Origin: Planctomycetales bacterium
GTDB taxonomy: Bacteria; Planctomycetota; Planctomycetia; Pirellulales; Thermoguttaceae
Direction: 5' to 3'
DNA length: 12,371 nucleotides
Assembly (NCBI GenBank): GCA_007127495.1
Contig: SKZG01000420.1
Location: 1-12,371, forward strand
The first letter of the stretch is position 1, and every line of letters starts with the position of its first letter. The notes below the pieces were generated by a model. It worked only from the letters and a program-made list of their open reading frames with translations. It ran no database searches and was not told where the DNA came from. Both the position numbers and the translations under genes were made by a program. Shown here one piece after another: positions 5,901 through 12,371 of the stretch.

Positions 5901-7556
5901 ATGGATTTTGTAAATAGAGCCTTTGCACAGATTACCGACCTGTTCCAGTCGATGACGCCGGGCGCGCGCATTACGGCCGGTCTGCTGCTGGCCGTGTTGG
6001 TGGTGAGTCTGGGCTTCCTATTTACGCACCAGGGCTCCGGCCCGGACGTCGACTTGTTCAGCGGATCGCCCATTCCTCCCTCGCAGATATCGCAAATTCA
6101 GGCCGCGCTGGCCAAGAAGGGCTTGAACGCATACGAGGTGGAGGGAAACCGCATCCGGATTCCTCGTGGCCAGCGCGACGTGTACCTGGCCGCGGTCGCC
6201 GAGGCGCGGGCCTTGCCCCCGAATTTCGAATCGGCGTTCGATGCCGCGTTGGAAGGGGCCGGCGTATTCACCTCGCGCGAGGACCGCGAGACGCGGATGA
6301 AGCTGGCCAAGCAGAAGACCCTCGGACTGATCATCAGCCAAATGACCGGCATCGAGAGCGCCTCGGTCATCTACGACACCGAAGAGCGCCGGTCCCCGTT
6401 CAATCGGGAACGCAACATCACTGCGACAGCCGCCGTAAAACCGACCGGCAGCGAGCAGCTCAGCGAGAGCCAAGTGACGGCAGTCCGCTCGTTGGTGGCC
6501 GGCGCCATTGCAGGCTTGCGCCCCAACGAGGTGACCGTTTCCGACTTGAACAGCGGCGCCGCCTGGTACGGCAATCAGGAGAGCGGCGGGACCGCTTTCG
6601 AAGATCCCTACATCGCCCGAAAGCGAATGTACGAGCAGGAATGGCAGGCAAAAATCCTCAACGCACTTGCATACGTACCGGGCATTCGGGTCACGCCGAA
6701 CGTAGAGCTGGACCGCGAACGCGAGCGGACTGAACACATCCGAAGGATCGACCCCAAGACAACCCCTGTCCGGGAAAGGGAGCGGACCACATCGGTCGTT
6801 CGCGAGGGCACGGGGAGCGGGGGCCGTCCCGGATACGTGCCCCAGCAGCCCAACACGCCACACCAGCTCACCACGAGCCGCGCCGGCGGATCGCGCGAAG
6901 AACGCGATGATTCAGAGCGGGAATCGAATGCGCTGGCGTCGGGGACGCACGAGGAGCGAGTGAGTGTCGGACTGACGCCGCGCCGGGTAAGCGTTTCCTT
7001 GGCCATTCCCAGTAGTTACTTTGACAAAATCTGGCGCGAGCGGAACCACGCCGAAGAGGACGTTCTCCAGCCGCCCGACCCAGCACAACTCGAGCAGATT
7101 CAGACTGAGGAAACCACCAAAATCCGACGACTGGTGGCCAACCTACTGCCGCCCACCGACGGGGTGGACGATCGCACGCAACTGGTCGAGATCATGACAT
7201 TCCAGGGATTCACGCCCGAGGAACTGCAAGCTCCGACTTACAGCGAACAGGCATTGACGTGGCTCGCCGGCCACTGGAGTACCCTGGGAATGCTCCTCGT
7301 CGCAGCGTTCAGCCTTGTGATCCTGCGTTCCATGATCCTGGCAGGTCCGGTGGAGAAGCAGTCGGCCGGCTCTTTGCACCGGGCGGGCGATACGCCCGAC
7401 GAAGCCGACCGTGAAGCGGAAGCCGCGGTGGTCAACCGGCTTTCGCGATTCAATAAGACGGGTCGCTCGCTGCACGACGAACTTTCGGAACTGGTCCAGG
7501 AAGACCCGGATGCGGCGGCCAATATTCTGAGATCGTGGATTGGAACTTCTGCTTAG
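5901..7556 (+). CDS. fliF: Flagellar MS-ring protein FliF
   Basis: A 551-residue inner-membrane protein of normal FliF length. It oligomerises into the MS ring, the platform for rod, switch and export apparatus. Transmembrane segment 1 lies at about 24-41 and segment 2 at about 459-480, with the large periplasmic domain between. RBM1 (about 48-110) contains the YVEVEGN-like strand AYEVEGNRIRIP; RBM2 (about 115-215) contains GVFTSREDRETRMKLAKQKT (121-140). Residues 268-352 form a charge-rich, Pro/Gly-containing stretch inside RBM3, with two RERER runs, that departs from the usual sequence. The cytoplasmic tail ends with LHDELSELVQEDPDAAANIL (524-543) and RSWI, the FliG-binding motif. TAGGG at 5889-5893 precedes the ATG by 7 bases. 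Its position after fliE and before fliG is standard. Confidence 0.96.
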   Translation: MDFVNRAFAQITDLFQSMTPGARITAGLLLAVLVVSLGFLFTHQGSGPDVDLFSGSPIPPSQISQIQAALAKKGLNAYEVEGNRIRIPRGQRDVYLAAVAEARALPPNFESAFDAALEGAGVFTSREDRETRMKLAKQKTLGLIISQMTGIESASVIYDTEERRSPFNRERNITATAAVKPTGSEQLSESQVTAVRSLVAGAIAGLRPNEVTVSDLNSGAAWYGNQESGGTAFEDPYIARKRMYEQEWQAKILNALAYVPGIRVTPNVELDRERERTEHIRRIDPKTTPVRERERTTSVVREGTGSGGRPGYVPQQPNTPHQLTTSRAGGSREERDDSERESNALASGTHEERVSVGLTPRRVSVSLAIPSSYFDKIWRERNHAEEDVLQPPDPAQLEQIQTEETTKIRRLVANLLPPTDGVDDRTQLVEIMTFQGFTPEELQAPTYSEQALTWLAGHWSTLGMLLVAAFSLVILRSMILAGPVEKQSAGSLHRAGDTPDEADREAEAAVVNRLSRFNKTGRSLHDELSELVQEDPDAAANILRSWIGTSA

Positions 7557-7580
7557 CCGCCTCGTGTCCACCACGGCGGC
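7556..7580 (+). repeat. Hairpin in the fliF-fliG gap
   Basis: GCCGC (7556-7560) pairs with GCGGC (7576-7580), and inside it CGTG (7563-7566) pairs with CACG (7572-7575) around a 5-base loop. This makes a two-part stem beginning at the last base of the fliF stop. No T-run follows, so read-through into fliG is expected. It may affect mRNA processing or the FliF:FliG ratio; this is inference. Confidence 0.4.
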
Positions 7581-7604
7581 AACGAAACACACCAAGGCAA
7601 CCCC

Positions 7605-8612
7605 ATGAACACAACGGACGAAGGAATACGGAAAGCAGCGGTGTTGGTGGCGGCACTGGATTGCGCGGCGGCTGATGCCGTGCTCGAATGCCTGCCCGAC
7701 ACGCAGGCGCGCCGTGTGCGCGACGCCGTCGTCGCATTGCACGAGGTCGATGCCGGCGAGCAGCGGCGCGTGCGCGACGAATTCCTTCGCATCCGATCCA
7801 TGGCGCCGAAGGCGGAGCCGGCCGGTATCGAGCTGGAAGCCGGGGCGCCGCGCCTGGCTCCGGGGACGTTGCCCGACCCGGAGGGCAACAGCCCGACCGC
7901 ACAAGGCCGCCCATCGCCGCCGTTCGCCTTCCTTTCGGAAACCGCCGAAGGCGACCTGGCTGATACGCTCCGTTCCGAACGCCCTCAGACCATCGCGCTG
8001 GTGTTGGCGCACCTGCCCCCTGCCCGCGCAAGCGAGGTTCTAGCCCGGCTCGATCCCGCCGGACAGGCCGAAGTCATTCGCCGCCTGGCGAACCTCGAGG
8101 AGACCGACCCCGAGATCGTGCTCGAAGTGGAGCAAGCGCTCCATAGCCGCGTTGCGCGGCAGTGGGGCATTCGGCCGAATCGCGTCGTGGGAATGAAAGC
8201 AGTCCGCGGGCTCCTCGATGCCGGCTCGCCGCAACTCGGCCGAACGATTACGGACACGCTGGGCATCAGTGACCGTTCCCAGCCGGAGCCGGCCGAGGAA
8301 CCTTCGCTTTCGTTCGACGAGTTGCCACGGCTAGGTGCCGGCAGCCTGGCCGCCCTGTTTCGGAAGGCCGGAGGGGAGTTGGCCGTCCCCGCGCTATTGG
8401 GGGCGCCGGCGGCACTTGTCAACCGGGTGCTCGGCAGTCTTCCGCGGGACGATTCGGAGTGGTTGCGGCGGCAGCTCGATTCCCCCGGCCCAATCCGGTT
8501 GCGCGACGTCGAGGAAGCGCGCGGGCGCATCATGCAGTTGGTGGCGGAGCTTCAGCGCGACGGGCAAATGGAAAGCCGTAGCAGCCGCCCCCATGTGGCC
8601 ATGACAGGATAA
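7605..8612 (+). CDS. fliG: Flagellar motor switch protein FliG (divergent)
   Basis: A 335-residue protein in the fliG position, of normal length. FliG sits on the cytoplasmic face of FliF and receives torque from the stator. The N-terminal domain (1-65, RKAAVLVAALDCAAADAVLE) is followed by an unusual Pro/Gly-rich linker (about 67-108). The middle ARM domain has RPQTIALVLAHLPPARASEV (126-145), where the usual EHPQ motif reads SERPQ. After the hinge (GMKAV, where GG is usual) the C-terminal domain covers about 235-320 and ends with GPIRLRDVEEARGRI. The MFxFEDL motif is replaced by SLSFDEL. By alignment from memory with E. coli FliG, K264 corresponds to L265, R281 to D282, and D288/D289 to R289/Q290; only R297 (here R298) is kept. 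FliG assignment is secure from context and fold pattern. Whether it is the torque-generating copy is open. Confidence 0.9.
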   Translation: MNTTDEGIRKAAVLVAALDCAAADAVLECLPDTQARRVRDAVVALHEVDAGEQRRVRDEFLRIRSMAPKAEPAGIELEAGAPRLAPGTLPDPEGNSPTAQGRPSPPFAFLSETAEGDLADTLRSERPQTIALVLAHLPPARASEVLARLDPAGQAEVIRRLANLEETDPEIVLEVEQALHSRVARQWGIRPNRVVGMKAVRGLLDAGSPQLGRTITDTLGISDRSQPEPAEEPSLSFDELPRLGAGSLAALFRKAGGELAVPALLGAPAALVNRVLGSLPRDDSEWLRRQLDSPGPIRLRDVEEARGRIMQLVAELQRDGQMESRSSRPHVAMTG

Positions 8613-8625
8613 CGGAAAACGACCT

Positions 8626-9267
8626 ATGGCAAGCATCATTCGAGCCACGCAACGCAACCGGTCAGCACATCACGCGGTCTTCAATTTTGAAGACATGGCC
8701 GCCCGCGCCGACCAATACCTCGCCGGCATCCGCGCCGAGGCGCGCAAGATCGTCGCGCAGGCACAACACGAAGCCGTCGCGATCAAGGAGCGGGCGCAGT
8801 CGGAGGGATACGGGGCAGGCCAAGAGCAGGTGGCGGAAATCGTCCGGAACCAACTTGCCTCCGTGCTGCCGGCGCTGCAGCAAGCCGTCCAGGACGTGCA
8901 ACATGCGAGGCAGGCATGGCTCGTCCACTGGGAGGCTGCCGCAATTCATGTAGCCACTGCGATAGCCGGCCGAATCGTCCGGCGCGAAATCACCGATATG
9001 CCGGCGCTCGCAGCACGGCAGTTGCGCGAGGCGTTGGAACTCGCCGCCGGCACGTCCCATTTGCGCATCCGGTTGAACCCCCACGACTACGCGGCGATGG
9101 ACGGCCAGGCCGAACTGCTCACGAAGGAATTCGCCCCTCTGGCCAGCGCCGAAGTGATTCCCGATCCCGAGATCACATCCGGCGGCTGCCGCGTGGAAAC
9201 CAACTTTGGAAGCATTGATCAACAGATCGAATCGCAGCTTGCCCGTATTGAAGAAGAACTGACCTGA
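8626..9267 (+). CDS. fliH: Flagellar export ATPase regulator FliH
   Basis: A 213-residue FliH/YscL-family protein. FliH dimers bind the N-terminus of FliI, restrain its ATPase activity and link it to the C ring. The central coiled-coil (about 25-100) is Ala/Glu/Gln-rich and includes the short GYGAG glycine motif (61-65). The C-terminal domain (about 100-210) carries the conserved end PEITSGGCRVETNFGSIDQQ (181-200) followed by IESQLARI. The tryptophans near the N-terminus that anchor Salmonella FliH to FliN and FlhA are absent; the first tryptophans are W98 and W102. CGGAA at 8613-8617 is a weak ribosome site 8 bases before the ATG. It is 13 bases after fliG and 15 before fliI, consistent with co-translation of the export ATPase complex. 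Confidence 0.93.
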   Translation: MASIIRATQRNRSAHHAVFNFEDMAARADQYLAGIRAEARKIVAQAQHEAVAIKERAQSEGYGAGQEQVAEIVRNQLASVLPALQQAVQDVQHARQAWLVHWEAAAIHVATAIAGRIVRREITDMPALAARQLREALELAAGTSHLRIRLNPHDYAAMDGQAELLTKEFAPLASAEVIPDPEITSGGCRVETNFGSIDQQIESQLARIEEELT

Positions 9268-9282
9268 AACGATGTCTGACCG

Positions 9283-10611
9283 ATGCTCGACGTGACCAGC
9301 CAACTTGAACACATCATGCCCACCGCACTGAGCGGCGCGGTGGTGCGCACGGTGGGTACGACGATCTCCGTCGCGGGGCTTCCGGCGCCGGTGGGCGCCC
9401 TCGTGGAGATCGAGCGCGCGCCCGGCGAGCCGCTGGAGGCCGAGGTCATCGGATTCAAAGACCACTTGACGCTGCTCTCGCCTTTCAGTGATCTGGCGGG
9501 GGTGCGGCACGGGAATCGGGTGCGGCTTCGGCGCACCGCGCGGTGGCTGCGCGTGGGCGACGCCATGCTCGGCCGCGTTTTCGACGCGACGGGCAGAGCG
9601 GTCGACGGGAAGCCGCAGCCGGTGCTCACCCATCGGGCCACATTCCGCGCCGCGCCGCCACATCCCTGTACCCGGCCCCGCATCGATACCCCGCTCGCCA
9701 CCGGAGTGCGCTGCATCGATGGTTTGCTCACCTGCGGCAAAGGGCAACGTATGGGCATCTTCTCGGGATCGGGCGTGGGAAAGAGCGTGCTGTTGGGCAT
9801 GATGTCGCGGTACACCGCCGCCGACGTGATCGTGACGGCCCTCATTGGCGAACGCGGACGCGAGGTCAACGAGTTCATCGAGCGCGATTTGGGGCCCGAG
9901 GGGCTCGCCAAGAGCGTGGTCGTGGTTGCCACCAGCGACGAACCAGCTCCGGTCCGGACGCAGGCGGCGGCGACGGCGACCGCCATTGCCGAGTTCTTTC
10001 GCGACCAGGGAAAAGACGTGCTCCTGCTGATGGACTCGCTCACCCGCTTCGCCCTCGCACAGCGCGAAATCGGCCTCGCCGCCGGCGAGCCGCCGACCAC
10101 ACGAGGATACACGCCGTCGGTATTCGCCGCACTGCCGAAACTGGTGGAGCGGGCCGGACGCAGCCCCCGTGGAAGCATCACCGCATTCTATACCGTGCTG
10201 GTCGAGGCCGACGACCCGAACGAGCCCATCAGCGATGCTGTGCGCGGCCTGCTCGACGGGCATACGTGGCTCTCGCGGCGGCTTGCCTCGCAAGGCCACT
10301 ATCCCGCCGTCGACGTGCTAGAGAGCCTCAGCCGCTTGATGCCCGAGGTGACCGATGCCGAGCACCGCGATGCCGCGGTCGCGTTGCGAGAGTTGTCAGC
10401 GGCTTATCGCGACCATGAGGACCTCATTTCGATCGGCGCGTACCGCCGGGGCAGCAACCCCAAAGTCGATGCCGCCATCGAAATGCTTGACGACATCAAC
10501 CGGTTCCTGCGTCAGCCGGTTGACCAGCCTGCCACCATGGAGGAGTCGCGGGAAGGCCTGATGCGCATTTACCAAAACATCCAACAGCGCGGCACGAAGC
10601 AGGCGGCGTAA
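9283..10611 (+). CDS. fliI: Flagellum-specific export ATPase FliI
   Basis: A 442-residue F1-ATPase-beta-like protein of usual length. FliI hydrolyses ATP to help feed substrates into the flagellar type III export gate. The beta-barrel domain (about 15-115) is followed by the catalytic domain: P-loop SGSGVGKS (161-168), GERGREV (189-195) with the catalytic Glu, Walker B LLLMDSLTR (247-255), REIGLAAGEPPTTRGYTPSV (261-280) and the GSITAFYTVLVEADDPNEPI block (297-316) typical of FliI/SctN. The C-terminal helical domain runs to the end. All catalytic residues are intact. An in-frame TGA lies at 9277-9279, so 9283 is the first available start; no clear Shine-Dalgarno site is visible. fliJ begins 3 bases after its stop. 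Confidence 0.97.
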   Translation: MLDVTSQLEHIMPTALSGAVVRTVGTTISVAGLPAPVGALVEIERAPGEPLEAEVIGFKDHLTLLSPFSDLAGVRHGNRVRLRRTARWLRVGDAMLGRVFDATGRAVDGKPQPVLTHRATFRAAPPHPCTRPRIDTPLATGVRCIDGLLTCGKGQRMGIFSGSGVGKSVLLGMMSRYTAADVIVTALIGERGREVNEFIERDLGPEGLAKSVVVVATSDEPAPVRTQAAATATAIAEFFRDQGKDVLLLMDSLTRFALAQREIGLAAGEPPTTRGYTPSVFAALPKLVERAGRSPRGSITAFYTVLVEADDPNEPISDAVRGLLDGHTWLSRRLASQGHYPAVDVLESLSRLMPEVTDAEHRDAAVALRELSAAYRDHEDLISIGAYRRGSNPKVDAAIEMLDDINRFLRQPVDQPATMEESREGLMRIYQNIQQRGTKQAA

Positions 10612-10614
10612 CGC

Positions 10615-11067
10615 ATGGCCAAATTCCACTTCCGTCTGGCAACGTTACTACGGCTTGGCGAGTCGGTGCGCGACGAGCGGCGCGCGCACCTTGCCGAGGC
10701 CTACCGCGCCGATGAACTGCTCGAGGCCCATGAGGCCGCGCTGGCCAAAGAGCTTGCCGCACTTCGAGCGGCCGGCCGGACGGCCGTCATGCCTGGGACG
10801 GTCGACCTCGATCAGCTTGTGGATGCCCAGCGGTATGAACTGTCCGTTCGCTCGCAACAGAAGCACTTTGCGCGACAGCGGCAGGCGGTAGCCGGCGAAA
10901 TCGAGCGCCGTCGCGAAGCCCTGCTAGCGGCAAATCGCGAAGTGCGCGTACTCGAAAAGCTGCGCGACCGGCAGGCGCAACGGCACCAAGCCGCAGAAGC
11001 ACGCCGCGACATCCGGCAGCTCGATGAAGTGGCCGCTTCGCGCTGCTGCCGGGAGGAGGGCGAATGA
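10615..11067 (+). CDS. fliJ: Flagellar export stalk protein FliJ
   Basis: A 150-residue, nearly all-helical protein. FliJ forms an antiparallel coiled-coil inside the FliI hexamer, like the gamma subunit of F1, and couples it to FlhA. The N-terminus FHFRLATLLRLGESVRDERR (4-23) matches the family pattern F-x-F-R-L-x-x-L-L. The C-terminal half has REVRVLEKLRDRQ (108-120) and the closing RQLDEVA, both family hallmarks. A Pro/Gly break near 60-61 separates the two helices. It starts 3 bases after fliI and its stop overlaps the next start (ATGA), indicating tight translational coupling. Confidence 0.9.
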   Translation: MAKFHFRLATLLRLGESVRDERRAHLAEAYRADELLEAHEAALAKELAALRAAGRTAVMPGTVDLDQLVDAQRYELSVRSQQKHFARQRQAVAGEIERRREALLAANREVRVLEKLRDRQAQRHQAAEARRDIRQLDEVAASRCCREEGE

Positions 11068-11735
11068 TGAAACGTTTGGTTGAAGTCCTGGCCCCGCTCT
11101 TGGCATACTTCGCCGTGGCAACTTTGCTTGCGCAGGTTCTATTGCTGGGAGTGGCAATCTGGAAATGGGACCTCCGGCGAGACCGCGTGGTTCAGATACT
11201 GGCCCTCGCACAGGGCGTCGACTTGTTCGCCATACAGGAAGGCGCTTTGGCGAAAGCCGAGGACGTGGTTATCGAGCAGGTGTCGTTCGACGAAATCCGT
11301 GCAACCCGCGCCTTGAAGTACCGCAACCTGGAATACCGGGAGCAATCGCTTGCGAACCGCCTGGCCCAACTCCAAACCGAACGACAGAATCTGGCCGAGG
11401 ATCGCCGTCGCTTCACGCTTGCGCGGGAGACTTTTCAGACCGAGCTGCAAGAAATACGTGAAGGCGCGCTGGCGGACGGGCTGGACGAGGTCCGGCGGAT
11501 CCTCGAGACCATCCGGCCGGCGCAGGCAAAGGCTCAGTTGATGGAGATGCTCAACGACGAACAGATCGATACCGTTGTCATGCTGCTGGCCGACATGCCC
11601 GACCAAAGACGCTCGAAGATCATTGGTGAATTCAAGACCCCTCAGGAACAGGCAACCGTTGCGGAGGTGCTCCGGCGCATCCTGGAGGGAGTGCCCGTCG
11701 GGGAGCTTGCCACGGCAACTCAAGAGAACCTTTAG
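11064..11735 (+). CDS. MotE/YlxF-like membrane coiled-coil protein
   Basis: A 223-residue protein with one N-terminal membrane segment (about 9-34), a coiled-coil (about 80-135, rich in Gln, Arg and Glu), and a C-terminal helical domain (about 140-210) whose LMEMLNDEQIDTVVMLLADM (159-178) resembles the N-terminal domain of MgtE and MotE. It occupies the fliJ-to-fliK slot filled by ylxF in Bacillus. MotE is described in rhizobia as a chaperone for the motility protein MotC; the role of YlxF is not well settled. An inner-membrane position with a partner-binding tail is likely, though the side of the membrane holding the tail is not shown by sequence alone. GGAGG (11052-11056) precedes the ATG at 11064 by 7 bases; ATG 11067 is an equally workable start. 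Family assignment is moderately sure, function unknown. Confidence 0.75.
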   Translation: MMKRLVEVLAPLLAYFAVATLLAQVLLLGVAIWKWDLRRDRVVQILALAQGVDLFAIQEGALAKAEDVVIEQVSFDEIRATRALKYRNLEYREQSLANRLAQLQTERQNLAEDRRRFTLARETFQTELQEIREGALADGLDEVRRILETIRPAQAKAQLMEMLNDEQIDTVVMLLADMPDQRRSKIIGEFKTPQEQATVAEVLRRILEGVPVGELATATQENL

Positions 11736-11738
11736 GCT

Positions 11739-12371
11739 ATGATCGAACTGAAAACGAATTCCATCACTGCAATGACTCCGATCGAGGCGCGGCCGGCTCC
11801 GCCCTCGGCGGCTTTCGCCCCGTACCTGGACCAGGCATGGAGCTTCCCCGCTGCGACACCACCCGCGGCAACACCCGCGGCAACACCGCGCGATAGCGAG
11901 CCGGCGAGCGCTGAGTATCCAACGTCAACGCCGCCGGAAGCACGCGACGCGGCAACTCCCGCGGGCCCCGGCACCGAGAAAGGCGGGTATGAATACGGAC
12001 CGCCCGATTCGCGCGGGGAACAACCGGCTTCTGAATCCGTTCCGGACGCGCCCTCGCCTCCCGGTCACGAGGTGGCGAGCGAAAGCGATACGTCCCCGGC
12101 GGCAGCCGCTGTCCACAACGCCGAGAACAGCCAAGGTGCCGAAGATGCTCCGAACGATACCGAGGCTGCCGACCGTGCCGAGCCGACCGATGAAGTCGAA
12201 TCGGAGCGAACAGGCAAAGAAATGGAGAAGCCGAGCGATGCCGTCGCAGCGAGTGCGACTTTCGTCGAGCACGAGGCCGCCCAAGAGGCGGTCGCGACGG
12301 GCCCATCCCTCGCGGAGGCTGCAGGCAACGTCGAAAGCAAGCCGGCAGATTCCCGATCGGCCGAGATGGCC
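11739..12371 (+). CDS. fliK: FliK-like hook-length control protein, 3'-partial
   Basis: The frame opens with an ATG 3 bases after the previous stop and is still open at the right edge, giving 211 codons. The visible part is low-complexity and rich in Ala, Pro, Glu, Ser, Thr and Asp. It has no membrane segment or domain, as expected for the disordered, exported N-terminal ruler part of FliK. A 12-base unit is repeated in tandem near 11861-11884 and encodes TPAAT-type repeats. The conserved C-terminal switch domain that would prove FliK lies outside the window. The call rests on composition and on position after fliJ and the MotE/YlxF-like gene, where fliK sits in Bacillus-type operons. Any other disordered exported flagellar protein would look the same here. 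Confidence 0.7.
   Translation, partial: MIELKTNSITAMTPIEARPAPPSAAFAPYLDQAWSFPAATPPAATPAATPRDSEPASAEYPTSTPPEARDAATPAGPGTEKGGYEYGPPDSRGEQPASESVPDAPSPPGHEVASESDTSPAAAAVHNAENSQGAEDAPNDTEAADRAEPTDEVESERTGKEMEKPSDAVAASATFVEHEAAQEAVATGPSLAEAAGNVESKPADSRSAEMA
11861..11884 (+). repeat. Tandem 12-base repeat, two copies
   Basis: ACCCGCGGCAAC occurs twice head to tail (11861-11872 and 11873-11884), followed by a degenerate partial copy. It keeps the reading frame and encodes PAAT units in the disordered N-terminus of the FliK-like protein. Copy number could vary by slippage without a frameshift. Confidence 0.75.

Noticed and set aside
9053..9068. GGCAC...TTTGC sequence inside fliH resembling a sigma-54 site
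   Set aside because: The spacing between GG and GC is 12 bases rather than 10, which sigma-54 does not tolerate.
8662..10299. 545-codon open frame on the minus strand opposite fliH and fliI
   Set aside because: It is antisense to two clearly conserved genes, has no family-like motif, and such long open frames are common opposite high-GC codons.
10591..10606. Second GG-N10-GC match (CGGCACGAAGCAGGCG) just before fliJ
   Set aside because: The -12 half lacks the TT (it reads AGGC), it lies inside the fliI coding end, and no gap or enhancer dyads accompany it. Chance match likely.

Overview
This window is the core of a flagellar basal-body and export-apparatus gene cluster. All genes lie on the + strand, are tightly packed, and have a uniformly high GC content. 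The order flgB-flgC-fliE-fliF-fliG-fliH-fliI-fliJ-(MotE/YlxF-like)-fliK matches the start of the large fla/che operon of Bacillus. Just upstream are a soluble NtrB-type histidine kinase and a sigma-54 activator resembling FleS/FleR or FlrB/FlrC of Gram-negative polar flagellates. The Firmicute-like gene order, the sigma-54 control, the upstream TPR gene, the weak Shine-Dalgarno sites and the divergent FliG together suggest a Gram-negative, high-GC member of Planctomycetota or a related PVC lineage. This assignment is inference; the window carries no rRNA or marker gene.

Layout. Region 1 (1-2173) holds the 3' part of a TPR-repeat gene, open at the left edge, and a small coiled-coil protein resembling the export chaperone FlgN. 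Region 2 (2185-4451) holds the kinase and response regulator, which overlap by ATGA. Region 3 (4452-4662) is the only sizeable non-coding stretch, at 211 bases. It contains a sigma-54 -24/-12 element with the invariant GG-N10-GC spacing and, 60-95 bases upstream of it, two dyads placed as enhancer sites would be. Region 4 (4663-12371) is the structural operon: rod proteins FlgB and FlgC, rod/MS-ring adapter FliE, MS-ring FliF, rotor FliG, export ATPase regulator FliH, ATPase FliI, stalk FliJ, a membrane-anchored MotE/YlxF-like protein, and the N-terminal part of a hook-length (FliK-like) protein cut by the right edge. Gaps in this operon run from 4-base overlaps to 61 bases.

How it works together (inference from families): the kinase phosphorylates the activator, which binds upstream of flgB and drives RNA polymerase-sigma54 to transcribe the rod, MS-ring and export genes as one unit. 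FliF/FliG form the rotor base, FliH/FliI/FliJ energise and gate type III export, FliE/FlgB/FlgC are early exported rod substrates, and FliK sets the hook-length switch.

I found no RNA gene, mobile element, CRISPR array or clear intrinsic terminator, and no convincing sign of a wholly new system. The most noteworthy points are the regulatory region before flgB, a FliG lacking most of the conserved torque-helix charges, and the uncharacterised TPR and FlgN-like genes at the head of the cluster.
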